A DNA stretch of 32,730 bases from Spirochaetes bacterium RBG_13_51_14 (GTDB taxonomy: Bacteria; Spirochaetota; UBA4802; UBA5550), in NCBI GenBank assembly GCA_001829455.1, contig MIBH01000074.1:1-32730 (forward strand), given 5' to 3'. The translations under genes and the position numbers were made by a program. Below are positions 16,386 through 24,522 of the stretch, piece after piece; the first letter of the stretch is position 1, and every line of letters starts with the position of its first letter. The notes under the pieces are model-generated. The model was not told the DNA's origin. It worked only from the letters and a program-made list of their open reading frames with translations, and ran no database searches.

Positions 16386-17585
16386 ATGTCAAATAAGGAA
16401 GTTGTCATTTTATCCGGGTGCAGGACCCCGATCGGAAGCTTCGGCCAATCGCTTAAAGCCGTCAAGGCGTTCCAGCTTGCGGCGCTTGTCATGCAGGAGG
16501 CGATGAAGCGGGCCGGCGTGACCGGGGATATGCTTGATGACGTCATTATGGGAGACTGTATACAGACCAGCGAGGAAGCGAACACGGCGCGAACCGCGGC
16601 GCTGAAGGCCGGCATCCCCGTCGAGGTGCCGGCGACCACCATTCAGCGGCAGTGCGCTTCCGGCATGCAGGCCGCCATTTTCGCTTCGCAGCAGATCATC
16701 GCGGGCGATTCCGAGATCGTGCTCGCCGGCGGGTGCGAGGCGATGAGCAACGCGCCGTATATTCTCAAAAATGCGCGGTGGGGATACCGGCTTCAGCACG
16801 GCGAAATGACCGACTCCATGTGGGAGCTCCTCTATTCCGGCAGCCATCTCCTCGGCGAGGCCTTTATCATGGGGCAGACCGCGGAAAACCTGGCGGAGAA
16901 GTACGGCATATCCCGGGAGGACCAGGACCAGGTGGCCTTTGAGAGCCATCACAAGGCAATCAGCGCCATAGACGCGGGCAGGTTCAAGGACGAGATCGTG
17001 CCGGTCCCGGTGCCGCAGCGAAAGGGCGAGCCGAAAATGTTCACCACGGATGAGCATCCCCGGCGCGATGTGAGCCGGGAGAGCCTGGCGTCGCTCAGGC
17101 CGGTCTTCAAAAAGACCGGCACCGTAACGGCGGGTAACAGCTCCGGTTTGAATGACGGCGCCGCAGCCATGGTCATCACCTCCATGGAGCGTGCGAACAA
17201 GCTTGGCAGGAAACCGATTGCGCGCATCGCAGCCAACGCCCTGACCGGGTGCGAGCCTCACCTGATGGGCTACGGACCGGTGCCGGCCGTTCAGAAGCTG
17301 TTAAAGAAGACCGGCAAGAGCCTGGATGACATCGGTCTTATCGAGTGCAACGAGGCCTTTGCCGCACAGTATATTGCCTGCGAACGCGGACTCGGCTTGG
17401 ACCGCTCGATAGTGAACGTGAACGGGTCCGGTATCGCCCTGGGCCACCCAGTCGGATGCACGGGAGCGCGTCTCATGATTACCCTCATAAACGAGATGAA
17501 GCGTCGGAACGTTCAGTGGGGGATTGCGACACTCTGCGTCGGCGGCGGTATGGGCGGGGCGGTGCTCATTGAAAATTTGAAGTAA
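16386..17585 (+). CDS. thiolase (acetyl-CoA acyltransferase)
   Basis: The protein has 399 residues; the ATG at 16386 has GGAG 8-11 nt upstream, and the protein starts VVILSGCRTPIGSFG as thiolases do. The nucleophilic Cys90 is in RQCASGMQAA. The second half carries NEAFAAQ, GHPVGCTGAR (catalytic His) and TLCVGGGMGGA (second catalytic Cys). Thiolases condense two acyl-CoAs or cleave 3-ketoacyl-CoA. The fatty-acid oxidation operon at 2.6-6 kb in the same window would give a use for the degradative direction, but the gene stands alone, so biosynthetic acetoacetyl-CoA formation cannot be excluded. All key residues are intact. Confidence 0.93.
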   Translation: MSNKEVVILSGCRTPIGSFGQSLKAVKAFQLAALVMQEAMKRAGVTGDMLDDVIMGDCIQTSEEANTARTAALKAGIPVEVPATTIQRQCASGMQAAIFASQQIIAGDSEIVLAGGCEAMSNAPYILKNARWGYRLQHGEMTDSMWELLYSGSHLLGEAFIMGQTAENLAEKYGISREDQDQVAFESHHKAISAIDAGRFKDEIVPVPVPQRKGEPKMFTTDEHPRRDVSRESLASLRPVFKKTGTVTAGNSSGLNDGAAAMVITSMERANKLGRKPIARIAANALTGCEPHLMGYGPVPAVQKLLKKTGKSLDDIGLIECNEAFAAQYIACERGLGLDRSIVNVNGSGIALGHPVGCTGARLMITLINEMKRRNVQWGIATLCVGGGMGGAVLIENLK

Positions 17586-17687
17586 CCCGCGGGACACGTA
17601 TAAAATCCTGAAAAAATAAAAAAATTGAACTTTATTTTTGATGGTAAGTACATTATATGTTAGATTTGTTGCTAGATTGAAATAATA

Positions 17688-17730
17688 CTACCATTACCCC
17701 CGCCGCCTGCGGCGGCGGTGGCAATGGTAG
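17688..17730. repeat. composite GC-rich hairpin (REP-like)
   Basis: CTACCATT (17688-17695) pairs with AATGGTAG (17723-17730), and inside it CCGCCGCC (17700-17707) pairs with GGCGGCGG (17711-17718) around a TGC loop. The inner core matches the first hairpin at 11478-11504. It lies about 100 bp after the thiolase stop in an AT-rich gap and has no T-run. Confidence 0.6.
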
Positions 17731-17784
17731 GAGTTACAGACGATTATTGCCAAATTACCAGTGGTTGTCTAGTAAGTACCTTTT

Positions 17785-17823
17785 CCCCTCCCTCGATGGG
17801 TGGGGACAGGGGAGGGTGATTCT
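17785..17823. repeat. dispersed 39-bp repeat, copy 1
   Basis: This matches 23361-23399 at 35 of 39 positions. It runs from CCCCTCCCT through GATGGG to GGGGAGGGTGATTCT. CCCTCCC near the left end can pair with GGGAGGG near the right. A further shared string TGTCTA(G/A)TAAG precedes each copy, 7 bp away here and about 50 bp away at the other locus. Confidence 0.7.
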
Positions 17824-17884
17824 AACATCAGATTTGCAACATGTCTGATATATTCGTGATTAAACATACTATATGGAGGACACG

Positions 17885-18865
17885 ATGAAAAAAATTATCA
17901 TCATAGTATTCACGGCGCTGCTTCTCGCAGGATTCGGCATCCGTGACGCGAGAGCATGGTTCTTAATAGGAAGCACCGATCCCGCGGCCCTGACCTTCCT
18001 GTACAATAACTACCTGAAATATCAATACCAGCCGAAGCTGGCGCAGGGTATGGCCAATGCGAGCGTGTACTCGGCGCACGTGGCGACCCAGCGCGGGTAC
18101 CAGGGATATGACAAGTTCGCTATCACGGTGGGAACCATGGCCGCGGCGCAGGTGCCTGCGACCAGCACCGATCTTTCTTACTATAAGAAACTCCATGAAA
18201 GGCTGATGAAGGAGGGGGATCTTAACATCGGTGTGGCCTGGAACGCATGGTCGCTGAATATCGGGGTGAAACTTCCGGCCGACCTTTACCTATCAGGAAA
18301 GTTCGGATATCTGAAGTATAAATATGAAGAATACGATTTTGACGGCATCAACGCCGGCGGCATGATCAACTATCAGGTGGTGAGGCCGAAGGCGCCGCCG
18401 GTAAAGTTCGTTTTATGGCGCGGCATTTCCCTCGGCACCGGTTTCATCTGGCAGCGGAATATAACCGCCATCCATCATGAGGCCGATCCAATATCTTCGG
18501 GCGGTTACACCATCAAACCGGTCCTGGACATAACCGCACGGACCGAGTCCTATGTTATTCCGCTGGAGATATCGACCGCGGTGCGTCTCTTCTGGGTGCT
18601 CAACATTCATGCTGGGGGCGGGATCGATTTCGCCGCTGGAACGTCCAATCTTCGATACTCAGCAAAGGGAACCTTGGCCGGTCCCGGCGGCCTGGAATTA
18701 TTTTCGCTCTACGGCAGACAGGGCGGCAAGGGCTCAAAACATTTCATGCCGAAGATATTCTGCGGTCCCGGTCTGAATCTGGGCCCGGTTATAATCGATA
18801 TTCCCTTCACCTACTACTTCATGGGCGGTTTCAACCTCGGCGCTACGTTCGGCGTTGTGTGGTAA
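17885..18865 (+). CDS. exported beta-barrel-like outer-membrane protein
   Basis: The protein has 326 residues. I chose the ATG at 17885 because GGAGG at 17875-17879 precedes it. A start at 17873 would lie on that site. Residues 1-24 are a signal peptide (KKIIIIVFTALLLAGFG, cleavage near ARA). The mature part has a helical stretch (about 30-75) followed by alternating aromatic/glycine strands such as LYLSGKFGYLKYKYEEYDF and LNIHAGGGIDFAAG. It ends FGVVW, with the C-terminal aromatic that outer-membrane barrels use for assembly. The function (porin, adhesin or other) is unknown. It is monocistronic with a strong terminator after it. Confidence 0.75.
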   Translation: MKKIIIIVFTALLLAGFGIRDARAWFLIGSTDPAALTFLYNNYLKYQYQPKLAQGMANASVYSAHVATQRGYQGYDKFAITVGTMAAAQVPATSTDLSYYKKLHERLMKEGDLNIGVAWNAWSLNIGVKLPADLYLSGKFGYLKYKYEEYDFDGINAGGMINYQVVRPKAPPVKFVLWRGISLGTGFIWQRNITAIHHEADPISSGGYTIKPVLDITARTESYVIPLEISTAVRLFWVLNIHAGGGIDFAAGTSNLRYSAKGTLAGPGGLELFSLYGRQGGKGSKHFMPKIFCGPGLNLGPVIIDIPFTYYFMGGFNLGATFGVVW

Positions 18866-18871
18866 GGATTC

Positions 18872-18905
18872 AGAAGGCAGGGCCTGCCGGCCCTGCCTTC
18901 TTATT
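18872..18905 (+). terminator. rho-independent terminator after the barrel-protein gene
   Basis: AGAAGGCAGGGC (18872-18883) pairs perfectly with GCCCTGCCTTCT (18890-18901) over a six-base loop. It is followed by TTATTTAT. The stem begins a few bases after the stop codon. Confidence 0.85.
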
Positions 18906-19007
18906 TATACGGCTGCTAATTACACGAATAAAAATTGCTTGCGTATCAGCGTCATGGAGCTATAATTATCATCTCGTCGTAATCATAATAACAATAAGGA
19001 GCGCGGT

Positions 19008-20426
19008 ATGGTAAAAAAGATTATCAAGATTCTGGGCGGTCTGCTTGCAGTCGTTATACTGATTGTCATAGCCGCAAGCGTCGCCATTATTTTCTTTGTA
19101 AATAAAGGGCTCGTTGAGGACCAGATGAAGAAGGCTCTCAACCGGCACGTGCAGATCCAGGATATCAGCGTGAGCATTTTCTCGATCATATCGGGAATCG
19201 AGGTGAAGAAGGTCACCATCTCGAATTTCAAGACCGAGAAACAGCTGGAGGCCCTGAAGGGAAAACCGGTCGCCGCGAACGATGTTTTTGTGAGGATGGA
19301 ATCGCTCAGGTTGAAACTGAAGTTCCTGCCCCTGCTGAAGAAGAGGTTCGAGCTGAGAGAGCTTGTACTCTACACTCCGATGATAAATGTTGCGAAGAAC
19401 AAGAAGGGCTATTTCAACTTTGACGACCTTACCAGGCCGAAGAAAAAGACAGCTGAGGAGCAGGCCGAGGAGCCCGCAAAATCCCTTACGGCCGACGACA
19501 TTCCCGTTGCTGTCAGCGTCGGAGAGGTGGGAATCAAAAACGGCACGATTAATTACTATGACGGAAAATTTGATCAGAGATTCCAGGTATACAAGCTGAC
19601 GGCGGTGGTGTACAGCATCGCCATAGACCCCAAGAACCTTGAAAATAAGGATAACGCCAAAGTTAAGATATTCATGGGGGTGAGGACCGTTGGCCCGATC
19701 AAAACGGGAAGCGTCGAATCATTTGACATAACTTTCGATATTACCGGAAATGTAAAACCTTTTGATATCAAAACGCGGAAGCTCGATCCCGAAGTATCGG
19801 TCCACGCCGGCTCGCCCGAGGGGATGATCACCGGGCTGCAGATCTTTAATTCAATTGCCGCCAACAATATCCTTTCCAAGTACATCGGCGACGCTCTCTC
19901 CTTCCTGAAAGGGAAGCAGTCATGGAAGGGATCGAAGCTGGCATACGTGGATCTCTGGTACAAGGCGGGCCGGGCCACGCTGTCCAACGGTAACCTCAAA
20001 TTGCAGGAGTGCCGGCTCCTGTTTGACGGCGTCTATAGCACGATCTCCAGGGACATGGACGTCAACCTCGAGCTGGAACTGCTCAAGAGCCGCAACAACG
20101 CGATCAAAGTCGGCATCCGGAGGCAGATTGAATCCGGCTTGAAGCGCCTTGGGGCGAAGAAATATGTCGATGCCGACAAGATAGCGGAAACCGCCATGAA
20201 GCCGCTCCTGAACAAGAACGGAATGATTTACATGAAGTTTAAAGTCGCCGGCCCGACAAGCAAACCTGATGTGCAGCTGACGTTTCCGCAGCTTGGATCA
20301 CTTGATGACATCATCAAGCAGGTTGCCGGAGATGTCCTCATTGAAGGGGGAAAGGAAGCCATTAAGAAGGGAGTCGAAGAAGGCGGGAAAGAATTGATTA
20401 AAAGGCTACCAAAGCTCCTTAAATGA
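19008..20426 (+). CDS. AsmA-like membrane-anchored protein
   Basis: The protein has 472 residues from the ATG at 19008 with AAGGAG upstream. An N-terminal membrane anchor (residues 8-32, ILGGLLAVVILIVIAASVAI) precedes a long periplasmic part. That part has AsmA/TamB-type features: the short helix after the anchor (KKALNRHVQIQDISV), ESLRLKLKFLPLLKKRFELR, ELVLYTPMINVAKNKKGYFN and DDL ('x-P-x-I-x-V-x-x-x-x-x-G-x-x-N' pattern), then beta-rich sequence. Such proteins help move lipids between the two membranes or assemble the outer envelope. Residues 150-165 are a charged low-complexity linker (KKKTAEEQAEEPAKS). It is likely a single gene, ended by the terminator at 20455. Confidence 0.8.
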   Translation: MVKKIIKILGGLLAVVILIVIAASVAIIFFVNKGLVEDQMKKALNRHVQIQDISVSIFSIISGIEVKKVTISNFKTEKQLEALKGKPVAANDVFVRMESLRLKLKFLPLLKKRFELRELVLYTPMINVAKNKKGYFNFDDLTRPKKKTAEEQAEEPAKSLTADDIPVAVSVGEVGIKNGTINYYDGKFDQRFQVYKLTAVVYSIAIDPKNLENKDNAKVKIFMGVRTVGPIKTGSVESFDITFDITGNVKPFDIKTRKLDPEVSVHAGSPEGMITGLQIFNSIAANNILSKYIGDALSFLKGKQSWKGSKLAYVDLWYKAGRATLSNGNLKLQECRLLFDGVYSTISRDMDVNLELELLKSRNNAIKVGIRRQIESGLKRLGAKKYVDADKIAETAMKPLLNKNGMIYMKFKVAGPTSKPDVQLTFPQLGSLDDIIKQVAGDVLIEGGKEAIKKGVEEGGKELIKRLPKLLK

Positions 20427-20454
20427 AAAGCATGGCATGCCAGTTTGTATTGCG

Positions 20455-20483
20455 CGGCGGGGTCGGTTTTGCCCCGCCGTTTT
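20455..20483 (+). terminator. rho-independent terminator after the AsmA-like gene
   Basis: CGGCGGGG (20455-20462) pairs with CCCCGCCG (20472-20479) over a 9-nt loop and is followed by TTTT at 20480-20483. Confidence 0.78.
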
Positions 20484-20516
20484 CGTCTTGACTATTATTA
20501 TGATCAGGAGAAGTCG

Positions 20517-21491
20517 ATGGATACAATTATCGTTTTCAACCAGGAGGAGGAGCGTTTTACCGGAACGATAAAGGCCATGCTGGAAAGCAGGGTATCCTCA
20601 GAGGATATTGTTACATTAACGAATCAAGAGAACGCCCTCCATGACCTGGCCGCCGCCATATCCAGATACCCTTCCATACTGGGCCAACAGCACCTGAGCG
20701 GCGCCTCCCGGTCGGTGGAAACGCTTGTGGAAGAACTCTGTCAAAAAGACGCCATTGACATCAAGCTGCATATACCGACAAAGGCCATACTGGGCCAGGG
20801 ATTTGCAATCGCCAAAATCAATTTTTTTCTCATGTTGAAATACCTCTGCTCCAATTATAGAGATCTCATCCACAACGCGCATGATATTAATGAGATTATA
20901 GCGAATAATATATTTGCCGTGATGGCGGAAGAGGTCTTTTTCACGCTGATCGCCGACCACGCGGTTTCCCGCCATATCAGGATTAATGCGTCATACCTGC
21001 TGGCGAACCTGTGGGAACGGCGCATAGATTTCGGCATCAGTGAATTTCCGCCGATCATTACCGGCATCTGGGCTGCGCGGACGATTCTTAAGCCGGCTTT
21101 CGGGACGATGTTGGGCATCTCGGAGCTCATGGTCCTTTCAGAGAATGCGGGACCGGCCTGGACTGAATTCCTCCAACGCGAAGAGCTGGATCAGAATGAG
21201 CTGGATTCGATCAGGGAGTTTCTTCTGGGCATCAGTTTTGAGGAGATTGAGCATCTGTCGGCGGAGAAGGAACGGCGTGGAGTCCCATCGCTCAGCAGAG
21301 AAGAGATGTACGATCTGCTGGGTGACGATACGGCGTATCCTGAATACCGGGCCGATGACCCCCGGGAGCTGTACCGGTCCTTCAGACATCGGAAAAAGAA
21401 CGCCATCTTCAGGGCGCGTGCCGGCTCTCGCGGCCCCACAAAGACCATAGAAGAATATCTGATGTGTTATCTCCTTTCGCGTGCGGAATAG
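20517..21491 (+). CDS. cytoplasmic protein of unknown function, helical
   Basis: The protein has 324 residues from the ATG at 20517, preceded by CAGGAGAA. The frame is open back to 20445, but that part overlaps the terminator. There is no signal peptide. The N-terminus starts with a short beta-strand (DTIIVFNQEEE). The middle is mostly helical with a hydrophobic stretch (IAKINFFLMLKYLC) and a possible helical-repeat region, ANLWERRIDFG to IWAARTILKPAFG. The tail is basic (YRSFRHRKKNAIFRARAG). I recognise no family motif. It converges with the membrane-protein gene on the minus strand, leaving no gap between the stops. Confidence 0.68.
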   Translation: MDTIIVFNQEEERFTGTIKAMLESRVSSEDIVTLTNQENALHDLAAAISRYPSILGQQHLSGASRSVETLVEELCQKDAIDIKLHIPTKAILGQGFAIAKINFFLMLKYLCSNYRDLIHNAHDINEIIANNIFAVMAEEVFFTLIADHAVSRHIRINASYLLANLWERRIDFGISEFPPIITGIWAARTILKPAFGTMLGISELMVLSENAGPAWTEFLQREELDQNELDSIREFLLGISFEEIEHLSAEKERRGVPSLSREEMYDLLGDDTAYPEYRADDPRELYRSFRHRKKNAIFRARAGSRGPTKTIEEYLMCYLLSRAE

Positions 21492-21492
21492 A

Positions 21493-21876
21493 TCATCTCA
21501 TGAAATGGCCGGCAACCATAAGGATGCCGGACGTGACTCTGATTCCGGCTTCAACATATATAATCTTTCTGATTTCACCGTCCTTCATTTCATTACCGAT
21601 GGACCTGAACATGTCCCGGAATTTTTCCGGATACATGAGCACAAAGGGCCCCATGAGCACCATGATGAGGCCCATTATAAAGATAATCACGGAAAGACGA
21701 CCGCGATAGATAGTGAGCGGGAACCCGGCTGCGATGAGCAGGATGCCGTGCAGGAAAAATAATTTCTTCGAGGTCCAGGCCGTCCATAATCTAAAGGCCG
21801 CCAGCGGCGCGCAAAGCTCCGCACAGCCCAGGAGTATCAGAAAAATTCCCAGTGACATGACATACAGGCTGATCAT
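21493..21876 (-). CDS. small four-helix membrane protein, unknown
   Basis: The protein has 127 residues. The ATG at 21876 overlaps the hydrolase stop in an ATGA junction, which fixes the start. The upstream extension to 21930 is antisense-like and arginine-rich. Four hydrophobic helices lie at about 3-22, 40-58, 62-84 and 105-124. The loop between helices 3 and 4 is MYPEKFRDMFRS. The protein is probably made with the hydrolase from one mRNA. No motif indicates a transport or enzyme role. Confidence 0.7.
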   Translation of the reverse strand: MISLYVMSLGIFLILLGCAELCAPLAAFRLWTAWTSKKLFFLHGILLIAAGFPLTIYRGRLSVIIFIMGLIMVLMGPFVLMYPEKFRDMFRSIGNEMKDGEIRKIIYVEAGIRVTSGILMVAGHFMR

Positions 21877-22664
21877 GGCCTGCCCGCCGTGTTTCGTCCG
21901 CCGATTGCGGGGCGGCCTCCGGCAAGCCATAGCCGGATTGCGTCCTTCATGAGCGCGATGTCAGAGTCGCGCGTGAGGTTGTGGTCACCGTCGGGGATGA
22001 TCATTTTTGCGAGGCGCGGCGAGAGATTTTTTTCGAGCAGGGACACATTGGATATGTCCACGGCCGCGTCCATGCTGCCGTGAATCGCCAGGACCGGCAC
22101 CCTGATTTTTTTTACGGCGTCCTGCATGTCGATTCTGTAGAGTTCGCGGAAAAAGGAATTATTGATCAGAACGCCGTCAATTACGGACATGCCGCGCTCC
22201 GGCAGGGACCCCGCGTCGTCGATGCCGAAGCCGTATTTGAGCAGCATGCGGAGATCAACGGGCGTGGCAATCAGGATCAGGGATGCGACGCTCGGATCTC
22301 CCTGTGACGCGTAGAGGAGCGTGGCCGCCGCGCCCATACTGGAGCCCATCAGATGTATTTTATTCATGCCGCGGCCTCTGAAGAAAGAAACCGCGGCGGC
22401 AAGGTCCTCGACTTCTTGAAGAAGCGATATATCGGAAATAGTGCCTCCGGATTCGCCGGCACATGAGAAATCAAAGCTCATAAGGGCATGTCCCGTCGCA
22501 GTGATATCATACGCGAGCTTGGTTATTTTATAGCCGTCCTTGTTGGAAAACAGGCCATGGCTGTATATGACGCCGGCAGCACCGCCAGTGCCGGTACGGT
22601 ACATCCTACCGGCGAGGCGCTGGTTCAAATTGTTGTAGAAGCTGATATCTTCTGCGATCATCAT
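21873..22664 (-). CDS. alpha/beta-hydrolase (serine esterase/acyl-hydrolase fold)
   Basis: The protein has 263 residues. The ATG at 22664 overlaps the stop of the preceding gene (TGATG), so I prefer it to the TTG at 22667. The fold is clear: oxyanion-hole VIYSHGLFSN (about 33-41), the FDFSCAGESGG loop, and the nucleophile elbow GSSMG at 107-111 with Ser109. HGSMDAAVDIS supplies the acid and PDGDHNL the catalytic histidine. No signal peptide is present, so it is cytoplasmic. The substrate is unknown; the class includes esterases, lipases and acylpeptide hydrolases. It is the middle gene of a three-gene overlapping operon, between an exported protein and a membrane protein. Confidence 0.88.
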   Translation of the reverse strand: MMIAEDISFYNNLNQRLAGRMYRTGTGGAAGVIYSHGLFSNKDGYKITKLAYDITATGHALMSFDFSCAGESGGTISDISLLQEVEDLAAAVSFFRGRGMNKIHLMGSSMGAAATLLYASQGDPSVASLILIATPVDLRMLLKYGFGIDDAGSLPERGMSVIDGVLINNSFFRELYRIDMQDAVKKIRVPVLAIHGSMDAAVDISNVSLLEKNLSPRLAKMIIPDGDHNLTRDSDIALMKDAIRLWLAGGRPAIGGRNTAGRP

Positions 22665-23185
22665 CAAATTTTTGTCAGCTTTATGAGAGGCTCGAAATAT
22701 CCTTCCGAGTTATTACCGTCGATGATGATGGCGAGAGGCCGGAGGCGAAGAGTCTCTTTTCTGTTTTTTGTGGTTTTATATCCCCCGAACAGGAAATAGG
22801 ATGACTTTGCCTTTACGAATCCTCTGTTTATGCCGCCGGCGCGATGCTGCTCTTTCATCTCATAGATATTGATTTTCAGCTTGTTATCTTCGATGGTATA
22901 CACTCCTTTGAAAATCAATGTTTCCATATTCAGATACAGGACTATCAGGGCGCGGTAATTTGAATAAAAGCTGAAGTTATATCCGTAGTTTCCGGAATAC
23001 TTAAGGGTCCAGGTGCCGATAACGCTCTTGAAGGTAAGCGGGCTTTCAGCGCCGTCCGTTTCAGCCGCATGGACTGAGTTCAGGGCGAGGGGAATACCGT
23101 CCCGCCACGGAACATCTCCAGGAACAACTGAAGAGGTCGTTATAACCATGAGGAGAGGGAGCATGAGGACCGATACTCTGATCAT
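22664..23185 (-). CDS. exported, lipocalin-like small protein of unknown function
   Basis: The protein has 173 residues from the ATG at 23185. The frame opens at 23245, but the shorter form begins with a proper signal peptide (MIRVSVLMLPLLMVITTSSV). The mature part opens with a beta-barrel-like stretch (IGTWTLKYSGNYGYNFSFYS, then VLYLNMETLIFKGVYTI and LKINIYEMK). These fit the 'GTW...Y...Y' pattern of small lipocalin-like or SH3-like exported domains, but no specific family is recognised. The C-terminus is basic. It is the first gene of the overlapping trio, and its stop TGA shares a base with the hydrolase ATG. Confidence 0.62.
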   Translation of the reverse strand: MIRVSVLMLPLLMVITTSSVVPGDVPWRDGIPLALNSVHAAETDGAESPLTFKSVIGTWTLKYSGNYGYNFSFYSNYRALIVLYLNMETLIFKGVYTIEDNKLKINIYEMKEQHRAGGINRGFVKAKSSYFLFGGYKTTKNRKETLRLRPLAIIIDGNNSEGYFEPLIKLTKI

Positions 23186-23308
23186 GGGGTGATTATAAAT
23201 ATCGGAGCTGAATATTGTAAAGAAAATTTCCTGGCCAGCTTGCAAGGATAAATAAACTTTGCTGCAAAATTACTCATAACTATTCATTTTTACGGGGCTG
23301 TCTAATAA

Positions 23309-23337
23309 GAGTGCGTCCCAAGTTTTAGGACGCACTC
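23309..23337. repeat. perfect 10-bp-arm hairpin upstream of ssrA
   Basis: GAGTGCGTCC (23309-23318) and GGACGCACTC (23328-23337) flank a 9-nt spacer. It lies between the TGTCTAATAAG string and copy 2 of the 39-bp repeat, so it is probably part of the same composite element. Confidence 0.6.
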
Positions 23338-23360
23338 CGAGTCAGTTAGGATGCGGTCTC

Positions 23361-23399
23361 CCCCTCCCTTGATGGGAGGGGATTGGGGAGGGTGATTCT
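23361..23399. repeat. dispersed 39-bp repeat, copy 2
   Basis: This matches 17785-17823 at 35 of 39 positions. Its right end lies 24 bp upstream of the tmRNA -35 box. Confidence 0.7.
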
Positions 23400-23422
23400 T
23401 CAAAGAAATTATAACAATCATA

Positions 23423-23451
23423 TTGACGTGTTGTGTGCCTTTGTATATATT
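23423..23451 (+). promoter_or_regulatory. strong sigma70-type promoter of ssrA
   Basis: TTGACG (23423-23428) and TATATT (23446-23451) are 17 bp apart, which puts the predicted start 7-10 bp later, at the tmRNA 5' end. This is one of the best promoter matches in the window and fits a highly expressed stable RNA. Confidence 0.75.
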
Positions 23452-23460
23452 GACTATGGA

Positions 23461-23813
23461 GGGGACGATTTTGGTTTCGACTGTAATAGCGGTTTTACAG
23501 CTGCATGCCGAGTGCGCTGGCAACTCGTTAAACATGGCAGGCCTAACCTAAGTGCAAACGATAATTTTGCATTGGCAGCTTAATTAACTGCCACGTCTTC
23601 AGATTGCCTGCTCCTCTGGGGCGGCTGAAGGCGTCATAAACAGAGGATAGTCTAATTTCCCCGCTCCGGGAATGAGGACGAAACAATAGGGAGCTCGAAT
23701 GTTCATAACGGTGCCTGACCCCGGTGGGACATTTTAAATGAAATGATCAGGATACGCATGGAGAGGCTGTACGGCTGGATTGCAGGACGCGGGTTCGACT
23801 CCCGCCGTCTCCA
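23461..23813 (+). ncRNA. ssrA: transfer-messenger RNA (tmRNA)
   Basis: The RNA is about 353 nt, one-piece. The 5' end GGGGACG pairs with CGTCTCC (23806-23812; one G-U pair) as the 7-bp acceptor stem, and GATTTTGGTTTCGACTG follows as in typical tmRNAs. The T-arm is GCGGG-TTCGACT-CCCGC at 23789-23805. The reading frame for the proteolysis tag starts with resume codon GCA at 23554 and encodes ANDNFALAA, with stop TAA at 23581-23583. The middle holds the pseudoknot region. The discriminator base is A, and CCA is not encoded, so it must be added. With SmpB it rescues stalled ribosomes and marks the incomplete protein for degradation. The predicted promoter lies just upstream. Confidence 0.96.
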
Positions 23814-23822
23814 CAGGAAACA

Positions 23823-24452
23823 TCACTTCTCTTTGATATACTTCAGTTTGAACATCAGTTCCAGGAGCCGATTGTTTATTTCATCCAGAAGGTTGTTCTT
23901 CATTTTATCTGCATCATATTCATTGGTGTTGTAGTCATCGTACTGGTGGTCCAAATACGCTACCTGAAGGCCGGCGTTGACAATTATTATCATGGAGTTG
24001 AAATCGGTATACTGCATCTCGGCAGAGAGGGACGGGTTGACTTCATAAATAATAAGGCTGTCTAGGCCGTTTTCTTCAAATAATTTTTTGAGCGCCTCCT
24101 GGTTGCTGCTCAGATACTGGGTTATAATACCTATGGATTTATAGTACAGAAAATCTTCATCCTCTGAAAACTGTAGAAAACGGTCGAACTCTGATTTCGA
24201 AGCGGACAGGTTCCGATCGTCTGTTTGTATAATTTTCAGGCTGTTAATTCTCTTGTACGCGTCCAGCCAGTGCGACAGGCTCGTGGCGTACTGCTTAACC
24301 GTGATAGAGCTGCTGTGAGGAATCCGGAACAGAATTCCGCTATTTTTGAACTTTAACAGGGTTGATCTGTTGTTTACTTCACGTTTGACGTGGTATTTTG
24401 AGCAGGAAACGAGTATCAGCAATGTCAGTGCTATAGCGCCATATTTATTCAT
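23823..24452 (-). CDS. predicted lipoprotein of unknown function
   Basis: The protein has 209 residues. The N-terminus MNKYGAIALTLLILVSCSKY is a lipoprotein signal with the lipobox LVSC and lipidated Cys17. The mature protein is charged and partly helical, with IIQTDDRNLSASKSEFDRF and a predicted domain containing LDSLIIYEVNPSLSAEMQYT. The YDDYNTNEYDADK stretch is acidic and the C-terminus basic. I recognise no family. The gene runs toward tmRNA, and only nine bases separate its stop from the tmRNA 3' end. No ribosome-binding site stands out. Confidence 0.72.
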   Translation of the reverse strand: MNKYGAIALTLLILVSCSKYHVKREVNNRSTLLKFKNSGILFRIPHSSSITVKQYATSLSHWLDAYKRINSLKIIQTDDRNLSASKSEFDRFLQFSEDEDFLYYKSIGIITQYLSSNQEALKKLFEENGLDSLIIYEVNPSLSAEMQYTDFNSMIIIVNAGLQVAYLDHQYDDYNTNEYDADKMKNNLLDEINNRLLELMFKLKYIKEK

Positions 24453-24522
24453 TTTGCAGTACCTCGATAACAGGGATCAGTAGCCGCTCGGAGCGCTGCT
24501 CGCAGGATTGAGGAGCGCACAA

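Noticed and set aside
23383-23583. Plus-strand ORF ending in ANDNFALAA as a protein gene
   Set aside because: Only the last nine codons are translated, as the tmRNA tag. The upstream part is promoter and tRNA-like domain.
23281-23813. Mobile island integrated at tmRNA
   Set aside because: ssrA is a common integration site, but there is no integrase or duplicated tmRNA 3' end in the window and both flanks hold ordinary genes.
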